Positions 1-8,500 of a stretch of DNA of 8,598 nucleotides are shown here, in pieces. Below the pieces are notes generated by a model, which saw nothing but the letters and a program-made list of their open reading frames with translations, was not told where the DNA came from and did no database searches. Both the position numbers and the translations under genes were made by a program. The DNA comes from Cytophagales bacterium (GTDB taxonomy: Bacteria > Bacteroidota > Bacteroidia > Cytophagales > ES-bin-26): contig JACMKY010000261.1 of the NCBI GenBank assembly GCA_014379925.1, positions 1 to 8,598 of the forward strand, in the 5' to 3' direction. Numbering within the stretch: the stretch's first letter is position 1; each line of letters begins with the position of its first letter.

Positions 1-1723
<1,723 letters not shown>

Positions 1724-1814
1724 GTGGATGAGCAGGGTCGACGGATGCGTTGGCAAACGTTTGAAAGGGGCTTCTCAGGAAAATACCAAAAGTCGTCTGC
1801 AATTACCTTCCCAT

Positions 1815-1872
1815 TTAACCGCCAACCGTGAACGGTAAGAAGGGATTGCTTTTGTTCGCTGCTCACGGTTAA
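1815..1872. repeat. Inverted repeat of 7-bp units between sdhA and sdhB
   Basis: The left arm at 1815-1835 reads as three heptamers: TTAACCG, then CCAACCG, then TGAACGG. The right arm at 1852-1872, read on the minus strand, is TTAACCG, then TGAGCAG, then CGAACAA. The outermost unit is identical in both arms and points inward. The octamer AACCGTGA at 1824-1831 pairs exactly with TCACGGTT at 1863-1870, so the transcript could form a hairpin with a loop of about 31 nt. There is no T-run after the right arm, so it does not look like a terminator, and sdhB starts 13 bp further on. It could affect the relative levels of sdhA and sdhB, or be only an inserted intergenic repeat. The heptamer reading is visible but degenerate. 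Confidence 0.55.
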
Positions 1873-1885
1873 CTATTTACTGAAT

Positions 1886-2641
1886 ATGAATTTGACTTTG
1901 AAAATCTGGCGGCAGAAAAACGTGACGGCGTCGGGTAAGCTGGTGAACTACAAGGTAGATGGCATTTCGGGCGACATGTCTTTCCTGGAAATGATGGACG
2001 TGCTCAACGAGCGCATCATCCGGGAGGGCAAGGAAGAACCCGTCGCGTTTGACCACGACTGCCGCGAAGGCATCTGCGGTTCCTGCGCGATGTACATCAA
2101 CGGACGCGCCCACGGACCGCAGCAGAAAGCGGCCGTCTGCCAACTGCATATGCGCAGCTTCCGGGATGGCGACACCATTTACGTGGAGCCGTGGCGGGCC
2201 AATGCCTTCCCGGTCATCAAGGACCTCTGCGTGGACCGGATGGCGCTCGACCGCGTCGTGCAAGCGGGTGGTTTCATTTCCGTCAACACCGGCAGTGCCC
2301 CCGACGCCAACGAGATTCCCATTCCGCGCGAGACCGCCGACCAGTCGATGGACGCGGCGGCCTGCATCGGGTGCGGCGCCTGCGTGGCCGCCTGCAAAAA
2401 TGGCTCGGCGATGCTCTTCGTGGCCGCCCAGGTTTCCAAGTTTGCGTTGCTGCCGCAGGGGAAAGCCGAACGGAAAAACCGGGCCGAAAAAATGGTTGCC
2501 CAGATGGACATTGAAGGCTTCGGGGCCTGCTCCAACACGGCGGCCTGCACGGCCGAATGCCCGAAGGCCATCGGCCAGATCCACATCGCCCGCCTGAACC
2601 GGGAATACCTGGGTGCCAAGCTCACCTCGACGAACGTGTAA
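1886..2641 (+). CDS. sdhB: Succinate dehydrogenase iron-sulfur subunit
   Basis: Electron-transfer subunit of complex II (251 residues, complete) that relays electrons from the SdhA flavin to the membrane quinone site. The N-terminal ferredoxin domain binds [2Fe-2S] through Cys59, Cys64 and Cys67 (CREGICGSC) and Cys85. The C-terminal domain has CIGCGACVAAC (Cys160, 163, 166, 170) and, near residues 215-225, Cys215, Cys221 and Cys225. By alignment with E. coli SdhB, Cys160/163/166/225 hold [4Fe-4S] and Cys170/215/221 hold [3Fe-4S]. All ligands are present. The start MNLTLKIWRQK is typical of Bacteroidota SdhB, and no purine-rich ribosome site precedes the ATG, as is common in this phylum. The protein resembles the Bacillus/Wolinella-like SdhB more than the E. 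coli one. That suggests a menaquinone-linked enzyme with a single cytochrome b anchor, by inference since the anchor gene is not in view. Confidence 0.96.
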   Translation: MNLTLKIWRQKNVTASGKLVNYKVDGISGDMSFLEMMDVLNERIIREGKEEPVAFDHDCREGICGSCAMYINGRAHGPQQKAAVCQLHMRSFRDGDTIYVEPWRANAFPVIKDLCVDRMALDRVVQAGGFISVNTGSAPDANEIPIPRETADQSMDAAACIGCGACVAACKNGSAMLFVAAQVSKFALLPQGKAERKNRAEKMVAQMDIEGFGACSNTAACTAECPKAIGQIHIARLNREYLGAKLTSTNV

Positions 2642-2656
2642 GTCTGAATTACTGGT

Positions 2657-2694
2657 GACTTCTCCTTCCCGAATCCGTCCGGGAAGGGGAAGTC
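2657..2694 (+). other. Strong 15-bp hairpin just after sdhB
   Basis: GACTTCTCCTTCCCG at 2657-2671 pairs with CGGGAAGGGGAAGTC at 2680-2694, with one G-U wobble and an 8-nt loop. It starts 15 bp after the sdhB stop codon. No T-run follows, so it is not by itself a canonical terminator. It may protect the sdhAB mRNA 3' end or act together with the terminator immediately downstream. Confidence 0.65.
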
Positions 2695-2700
2695 TCACCC

Positions 2701-2734
2701 ACGAGGCTCACCAATGGGCCTCGTTTTTCGTTTT
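2701..2734 (+). terminator. Rho-independent terminator of the sdh operon
   Basis: The stem ACGAGGC (2701-2707) pairs perfectly with GCCTCGT (2718-2724) across a 10-nt loop, and a T-rich tract (TTTTTCGTTTT) runs on from the end of the stem. It lies between sdhB and the lysS promoter box in the correct orientation to end sdhAB transcription. Confidence 0.82.
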
Positions 2735-2764
2735 CCGTCCGCCGAACGCGTCCCGCCTTTCCCC

Positions 2765-2772
2765 TATCTTTG
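2765..2772 (+). promoter_or_regulatory. Candidate lysS promoter, -7 box
   Basis: TATCTTTG matches the Bacteroidota -7 consensus TAnnTTTG exactly. It sits between the sdh terminator and lysS, and would give a leader of about 50 nt. No TTG is present at the expected -33 position, so the call rests on the -7 box and its location. Confidence 0.6.
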
Positions 2773-2827
2773 CGCGAACTGTTTTCTCCCAGCTGCTTGC
2801 TGAAGACCCATCGCTGACTCTTACCCA

Positions 2828-4549
2828 ATGAGTGAACAAGAAATTATCCGACGCCAGAAGCGCGAAGAACTGCTGCGGATGGGCATTGATCCCTACCCTT
2901 CCGACTCGTTTCCCGTCAACGCGACGGCGGAAGATATTCACCGTCATTACCAGCCGGACCAAAACAACTACCCGGACGTTTCCCTGGCGGGCCGCCTGAT
3001 GACGTTTCGCATCATGGGCAACGCTTCCTTCGCCGAAATCCAGGATGCGACGGGCCGGATCCAGCTGTACTTCCGCCGGGACGACCTTTGCCCCGGTGAG
3101 GACAAAACGCTGTACAACACGGTGTTCAAGAAGCTGCTCGACATTGGCGACATCATCGGGGTGAAAGGTTTCGTTTTCACCACCCAAACCGGCGAAGTTT
3201 CCGTTCACGTCCGCGAATTCAAGTTGCTCACCAAGTCGTTGCGGCCCCTGCCCATCGTGCGGGAAGCCAAAGACGAGCAGGGCAACGTGCACACCTACGA
3301 CGCCTTCACCGATCCCGAACAACGCTACCGCCAACGCTACGTGGACCTGGTGGTGAATCCTTCCGTGCGCGAAACCTTCCGCCAGCGCACCCGGCTGGTT
3401 TCTTCGATCCGCGCGTACCTCAACCACCGGGGCTACCTGGAAGTGGAGACGCCCATTCTGCAACCCCTCTACGGCGGGGCGGCGGCGCGCCCGTTCACGA
3501 CCCACCACAATGCGCTCGACACAACGCTTTACCTGCGGATTGCCAACGAGTTGTACCTGAAAAGGCTCATCGTGGGGGGGTTCGAAGGGGTGTACGAGTT
3601 TGCCAAGGATTTTCGCAACGAGGGCATGGACCGTTTCCACAACCCGGAATTTACGCAGGTGGAACTGTACGTGGCCTACCAGGACTACGAGTGGATGATG
3701 AACCTGGTGGAAGAGATGGTGGAGAAAGCGGCCCTTGACCTGCACGGCACGACCGAGGTACGGGTAGGTGAGCACTTGATTGACTTCCGGCGGCCCTGGA
3801 AACGCTTCACGATGTTCGAAGCCATCCGGCACTACACCAACGTGGACATTGCCGCCATGGACGAGGCGCAACTGCGCGAAGCCGCCCGGCAACTCGGCGT
3901 GCCGACGGAACCCAGCATGGGCAAGGGCAAGCTGATCGACGAGATTTTCGGGGAAACCTGCGAACCCCGGCTGATCCAACCCACCTTCATCACCGATTAC
4001 CCGGTGGAAATGTCGCCCCTGGCCAAGCGGCACCGCCGCAAGGAAGGGCTGGTGGAACGATTCGAGGCCATCTGCAACGGCAAGGAAATCTGCAACGCCT
4101 TCTCGGAACTCAACGACCCGGTTGACCAACGCCAGCGCTTCGAAGAACAACTGGAGTTGGGCCGGCGCGGCGACATCGAAGCGATGGTGCTGGACGAAGA
4201 CTTTTTGCGGGCGCTCGAATACGGCATGCCGCCCACGGCCGGGCTGGGCATCGGCATCGACCGGCTGGCCATGGTCATGACCAATTCGCACTCCATTCAG
4301 GACGTGCTTTTCTTCCCGCAGATGAAACCGGAAAAGAAGGCGGCCGTGTCCCCCGATGAGGCGTACGCCGCGCGGGGGGTGGCCGGGGAATGGATTCCGG
4401 TGTTGCAGAAAATGGGGTACCTGACCGTGGAAAGTCTGAACGGGGTGAACCCCAACAAGCTGTTCAACGACCTGGGTGGCATGCGGAAGAAACTGAAGCT
4501 AGACATTAAGAACCCCAGCCTGGAGGAAGTGAAAGCCTGGGTGGGATAA
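2828..4549 (+). CDS. lysS: Lysyl-tRNA synthetase, class II
   Basis: Charges tRNA-Lys with lysine in the cytoplasm using ATP (573 residues, complete). Residues about 52-135 form the OB-fold anticodon-binding domain (VSLAGRLMTFR to FKLLTKSLRPLP). The class II catalytic core follows: motif 1 around GYLEVETPILQP (202-213), motif 2 beginning FRNEGMDRFHNPEF (262-275) and motif 3 GLGIGIDRLAM (472-482). E. coli LysS ends soon after the DVLFFPQMKP region, at about 505 residues. This protein carries about 70 extra residues (501-573) ending GMRKKLKLDIKNPSLEEVKA, an extension I recognise from Bacteroidota LysS. The ATG at 2828 fits the usual MSEQEIIRR beginning, and no in-frame ATG lies close upstream. 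The gene appears monocistronic. It has its own -7 box at 2765, with the sdh terminator before it and a convergent gene after it. Confidence 0.97.
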   Translation: MSEQEIIRRQKREELLRMGIDPYPSDSFPVNATAEDIHRHYQPDQNNYPDVSLAGRLMTFRIMGNASFAEIQDATGRIQLYFRRDDLCPGEDKTLYNTVFKKLLDIGDIIGVKGFVFTTQTGEVSVHVREFKLLTKSLRPLPIVREAKDEQGNVHTYDAFTDPEQRYRQRYVDLVVNPSVRETFRQRTRLVSSIRAYLNHRGYLEVETPILQPLYGGAAARPFTTHHNALDTTLYLRIANELYLKRLIVGGFEGVYEFAKDFRNEGMDRFHNPEFTQVELYVAYQDYEWMMNLVEEMVEKAALDLHGTTEVRVGEHLIDFRRPWKRFTMFEAIRHYTNVDIAAMDEAQLREAARQLGVPTEPSMGKGKLIDEIFGETCEPRLIQPTFITDYPVEMSPLAKRHRRKEGLVERFEAICNGKEICNAFSELNDPVDQRQRFEEQLELGRRGDIEAMVLDEDFLRALEYGMPPTAGLGIGIDRLAMVMTNSHSIQDVLFFPQMKPEKKAAVSPDEAYAARGVAGEWIPVLQKMGYLTVESLNGVNPNKLFNDLGGMRKKLKLDIKNPSLEEVKAWVG

Positions 4550-4583
4550 GCCCGGAGGTTACGCCAATTACTCCCTCATCCAG

Positions 4584-5129
4584 TCACAAACCCAGGAGAA
4601 ACGACTTGGTCATCCGGACAATGGGAAAGGTTTCGCCGTCGGGAAAAGGGATTTCGGTTCGCTCCCCGGCCTGGTAGCCCACGGCCGTGTACAACGGTTC
4701 ACCCGGCAAAGTGGCCGCCAGTTCCAGCCGGTCGAACCCTGCCCTCCGCGCCGCTTCCTCGCACACCTGGATGATGCGGCGGCCGATGCCCCGGCGTGCC
4801 CACTGGGGATGGACGAAAAAAGCCCGTATCCGCCCGGGGTCGCGGGCGGGATCCAGCAGGGAATCCCCAGTGGTTTTCGCCTGGTCACCGCCGTACAAGG
4901 TACTTCGCTTGCTCCAGCCCCCGCAGCCCACCAGGCAGCCGTACACCTCCGCCACGTAATACGTTCCGTCGGCAATGAGTTGGCTGTCCACGCCGAATAC
5001 GTAGGTCAGCGCACTCTCCAGTTGCCGGGAAGTGTAATGATCCGTACTGAGACTCCGGACGGACGCCGGAATGAGCTGCTGAAGGAGGGCCACATCATCG
5101 AAGGTGGCAACGCGGACACCAATTGTCAT
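4584..5129 (-). CDS. GNAT-family N-acetyltransferase of unknown substrate
   Basis: A 181-residue, single-domain protein predicted to transfer an acetyl group from acetyl-CoA to an amine. The N-terminus (VRVATFDDVALLQQLI) is the usual first strand and helix of the fold. The acetyl-CoA pyrophosphate-binding motif A is at about 102-122 (RAFFVHPQWARRGIGRRI). The classic Q/R-x-x-G-x-G/A appears as ARRGIG, with Ala in the first position, a common variant. The later LELAATLPGEPLYTAVGY (135-152) matches motif B, with the Tyr that often acts as general acid. No signal peptide or membrane segment is visible, so it should be cytoplasmic. The start is the ATG at 5127-5129, and no ribosome site is evident. 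Its stop lies 34 bp from the lysS stop (convergent), and it is separated from the adhesin gene by a repeat-filled gap, so neither neighbour suggests a substrate. Confidence 0.88.
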   Translation of the reverse strand: MTIGVRVATFDDVALLQQLIPASVRSLSTDHYTSRQLESALTYVFGVDSQLIADGTYYVAEVYGCLVGCGGWSKRSTLYGGDQAKTTGDSLLDPARDPGRIRAFFVHPQWARRGIGRRIIQVCEEAARRAGFDRLELAATLPGEPLYTAVGYQAGERTEIPFPDGETFPIVRMTKSFLLGL

Positions 5130-5247
5130 AGCGAAGCGTTTTTGCGGGAAAGTTATTTTTTCTGCCGAAAAATAAGGTGATTTTTCAAAAAACCGCGTTA
5201 TTATTTTGTGAAATTCTGGTTAACAAATGTTCCATGGCGTACGGCTC
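5130..5247 (-). promoter_or_regulatory. AT-rich leader of the acetyltransferase gene, promoter likely here
   Basis: This stretch is much richer in A and T than the coding DNA around it and is the only upstream space for the acetyltransferase before the repeats begin. On the minus strand, TATTTTTC (5174-5167) and TAACTTTC (5155-5148) each match seven positions of TAnnTTTG, but neither has a TTG at suitable spacing. A weak all-AT hairpin (TTATTTTT at 5153-5160 with AAAAATAA at 5168-5175) overlaps them. The promoter location is inferred and the exact box is uncertain. Confidence 0.3.
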
Positions 5248-5306
5248 GTAGGCAGTTGGCAATGGGCAGTTGGCAGTTAGCAATGGGCAATGGGCAGTTG
5301 GCAATG
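5248..5306 (+). repeat. Left heptamer array (GGCAGTT / GGCAATG units)
   Basis: After a leading GTA, bases 5251-5306 divide without remainder into eight 7-bp units. In order they are GGCAGTT, GGCAATG, GGCAGTT, GGCAGTT, AGCAATG, GGCAATG, GGCAGTT and GGCAATG (consensus GGCARTK). Bases 5248-5278 are repeated in inverted orientation at 5456-5486, 30 of 31 identical. It resembles in style the heptanucleotide short tandemly repeated sequences known from cyanobacterial genomes. Kinship with those is only an impression. Confidence 0.88.
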
Positions 5307-5336
5307 AATAAAATATTGTGTTCAAATTGTTTTAGG

Positions 5337-5421
5337 ACTTACGCAACGATTATAACAAGCGGCGGCTGGCTTTCAATACCGTAGCGAGGGAATTAATTCC
5401 CTCGCTACTTATTGCGCAAGT
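5337..5421. repeat. Palindromic MITE-like unit with short terminal inverted repeats
   Basis: The ends ACTTACGCAA (5337-5346) and TTGCGCAAGT (5412-5421) are inverted repeats matching 9 of 10 bases. Within lies a perfect 28-bp palindrome at 5381-5408, each half being GTAGCGAGGGAATT or its complement. No T-run follows the palindrome on either strand, so it is not an obvious terminator. No open reading frame of note is inside, and I could not find a clear target-site duplication at the ends. It may be a small non-autonomous element or an intergenic palindromic repeat. The palindrome is certain, the element interpretation is not. Confidence 0.6.
5381..5408. repeat. Perfect 28-bp palindrome
   Basis: The half-site GTAGCGAGGGAATT is followed directly by its exact reverse complement with no spacer. 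As RNA it would form a strong hairpin with a G+C-rich base and an AATT centre on either transcript. As DNA it could be a cruciform or a dimeric protein site. It is the strongest dyad in the window. Confidence 0.95.
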
Positions 5422-5448
5422 AGAATCATTTTGGTTTCATTTGCCCAA

Positions 5449-5490
5449 TGCTGACAACTGCCTACTGCCCATTGCCAACTGCCTACTGAA
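5449..5490 (-). repeat. Right heptamer array, inverted relative to the left array
   Basis: Read on the minus strand from 5483 downward the units are GGCAGTT, GGCAATG, GGCAGTA, GGCAGTT and a decayed GTCAGCA. Bases 5456-5486 are the inverted counterpart of 5248-5278, with a single mismatch. The array ends 14 bp before the stop codon of the large surface-protein gene, so it lies in that gene's 3' untranslated region. Confidence 0.85.
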
Positions 5491-5503
5491 TACCGCCACC
5501 AGG

Positions 5504-8500
5504 CTAGCGGATCACCGTAATGCTGCCCCGCATCCGGATGATGGCGCCGTCGATGTCGGCCACGGCTTTCAGCTCCCAGGGATACGTACCCAACTGCACC
5601 AGCTTGCCCCGGTAATAGCCGTTCCAGGGTTCGGCCTGGTCCTTGCCGACGTAGATGATCTCACCCCAGCGGTTGAAAATTGTCAGTTCCAGGTCGTGGA
5701 AGTGGCGGCCGAAAACCTGCATGTTGTCGTTGTTGCCGTCGTCGTCGGGCGTGAAAGCCGAAGGCACGAAAATGCGGGGCGGACAGATTTCTTTCACCAC
5801 GATCGAATCGCGCACCACGCAGCCGGCGGCATTGGTCAGGGCCACGAAATACGTGCCCGCCTGGGTTATTTCCACCGTTTGGGTGGTTTCCTCGGAGTGC
5901 TCCCACTTGACGGAAGCGAAGCCGGTTCCGGCGTCCAGGGTGTATTTCTTGTCTCCCTCGAAGCAATACAGGATGCCCTTCCGCGGGGGTGCCACCGGCT
6001 CCGGTCGCACGGTGATGGTGGCCACCGCGGGCGGACTCACGCAGCCCAGCACCGTCTGCGTCACGTAGAAGGTTTTCGATCCGACCACGCTCGGCATCCG
6101 GGGATTGTAGCTCTCGCCTTCCTCCACCAGTTGCGTCAGGGCCGCGTCGGTGTACCACTTCACGTTCTGGCCCACGGCGTGGAGCGGTTCCACCGTCTCT
6201 CCCTCGCAGTAAGGCCCGAGCGGCGACACCGGCGGCGCGGGCGGCGTGGGATTCACCAGGATGATCAGTTCGGCGGGCGGACCCTCGCACGAACCATTCG
6301 ACTGCGTCACGTAGAAGGTGCTCGTTCCGGCCACGGAGGGCACGCCCGTCACGAACTGAGTCACGTTGTCGGCCAGCAGGATTTTCAGGTCCACGTCGGC
6401 GTACCACTTCAGGTGGGTGCCCTCGGCCGTCAGCGGCGCAATCACGTCGCCCGGACAGTACACCACGGGCGAGTTGACCGCCGGGGGGGGCGGTATCTCG
6501 TTCACCGTCACCTGCACCGGAAAGGGTGGGCTTACGCAGCCGGTCACCGGATCGGTCTGCGTCACGTAATACACAATGCTGGCGGTGGCCGGCGTTTCGT
6601 AACTGGACCCCAAGTGCACTTGGGAGGTGCCCAACGTCTCCTGGGTATACCACTTGAAAATACCGGAAGGCAGCCCGCTGGCGCTCAGCAGAATCATTTC
6701 ATCCCGGCAGTAGCCCAGCCGACCCGTGACCTGGGGTGGACCGGGCAGTGGGTCCACAATTATCGTCACCTGCGTATTGTTCAGCGAAACGCACGTGCGG
6801 AAATCCTCCACCTGGAGCGAATACACGTAGGTACCGGCCGGGTTGGTGTTCAGAAACGCCGGGTTGGCGATCCGGGCCGTCACGTCCGCGTCGCTCAGCC
6901 CGTCGTTGCCGGCAGTCAGCGGCCCTGATACGTAGGTCCAGTTGTATTCTTGGTAGGGTTCCAATCCGTTGGAACCTTCGCCCAACAGGAAACTGCCTTC
7001 CCCGATGCAGAACTTCTGCGGTTGGCCCGCGTCGGCTAGCGGCGCGGGTATTTTCACCTGAATCTTGGCCGAACCTTCACAGCCCTTCGAGTCGGTCACC
7101 GTCAGGGTGTATTCCAACGGGTTGGTGATGCCTTGTACATTGGTGGTGATCGTGGGCGAAACCGCCCCGCTCACCACGTCGAGGAAACCATTGGCCGAAG
7201 GCGAAGGCAGCGGCATCCACGTCCATTTGTAGGTAAGCGCACCCGCTCCCCCGCTGGCGGTGGAAGTAAACGTGGTTCCCTCACCTTTGCAAACCGTGAC
7301 GAAGTCGGGCTGCTCGCTGCCGTTGATCTTGACCACAATGGGCGGAAACCAGTTCACGAAAACTTCTTGTACTCCGCTGCAGCGTGGCTCGCCGTTCACG
7401 ATTTCCGTCACCGTCAGCGTGTATCGGGTGGCGGACTGGGTAGGCGTTGCAGTGGGTTCGGCCACGTCGGTTCTATCCAGACCCGGCCCCGACCAAAGGT
7501 ACTTGAGTTCTTTGGACGGCCCCGGGTCCGCTCCCCCCACGATGGTACCGACCAGCTTCTGGCTTTCGCCTTCGCAGATGGAGTGGTCCCCGTAAGTAAT
7601 CGTCAGTCCCGGGGTCACGTTAATGAGTACCGCGTCCGTGGCAACGCACCCCAGGATATCGGTGACGGTGACGTAGTAGGTGTATACCTGGGCGGTGGCC
7701 GTCGTGTTATTCAACTTATTCATCGCGATCAGGGTCTGGCTGGCCTTCGTATCGACGATCGCGTCAATCGGCGAGGGAACGCCGCCCGGCCCCGGTCCGG
7801 CCGTCCACAGGTAGCTGAAGTCGCTGAGGTCACCCGTTCCGCCCGCCGCAACGGCTTGCAAATCGGTGCCGCCGCCGCTGCAAATCTCCGCGTCCAGCCC
7901 GGCGTTGACGGTTGGCGGCGGGTTCACCTTCACCGATACCTTGTCGGTGGCACTACAGCCCTTCGCGTCCGTCACCAGCAGGGTGAATACGTAGGGAACG
8001 GCGGCGCTGGGGGCGTTGGGAATCGTCAGGGTCGGACTGGTGCTCGCCAGCGGGACGTAGCCGGCAATGGCGGGCAAGGGCGTCCACGTGTAGTTGAAGC
8101 CGCCGGAACCCCCGGTGATGGTTGCCTTCAGGTTGATGTCCACTCCCTGGCAGAGCATCTGTATCTCGCCAGCGTCGGCCACCACCGGGGGGTTGATGTC
8201 CACCCGAATGGCCGTGAAGCTGGTACATCCCCCGTCGTCTTTGATCTGGAAGGCGAAGTTGGTGGCTTTGGTGAGGGGAACGGTGATGATGTACTCCGGA
8301 TTATCGGGGTCAAGGGGCGGTGCCTGGTTGGCAATGACCTGCCGGGTGTCGAGGTTGGTCCACACCGGCTCGGTGAAGGGACCGAGTCCCGACACGGGCG
8401 GTTTGGCTTTCAGCGTGATCAATTCACCCTGGCAAACCGGACTCACCGGCGCAATGGTGGGCGCCTCACACTCGTTGGCAATGACGATGATGTTGGCGGG

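Noticed and set aside
2773..2827. Riboswitch or T-box leader for lysS
   Set aside because: The leader is only about 50 nt after the -7 box and shows no conserved T-box or lysine riboswitch elements.
2708..4291. 527-codon open frame antisense to lysS
   Set aside because: It opposes a clear LysS with intact class II motifs. Its translation is rich in His, Val and Arg with no recognisable domain, as expected of an antisense shadow in GC-rich DNA.
5337..5421. Remnant insertion sequence with transposase
   Set aside because: The 85-bp unit contains no coding remnant and no clear target duplication. Only a non-autonomous or palindromic repeat can be supported.
5248..5490. CRISPR-like array
   Set aside because: Units are 7 bp and contiguous, with no 30-40 bp unique spacers and no cas genes nearby.
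5441..6928. 495-codon plus-strand open frame opposite the adhesin gene
   Set aside because: The minus-strand frame has repeat structure and a canonical sorting domain. The plus-strand translation is His/Arg/Gly-rich, and its first residues come from the heptamer array.
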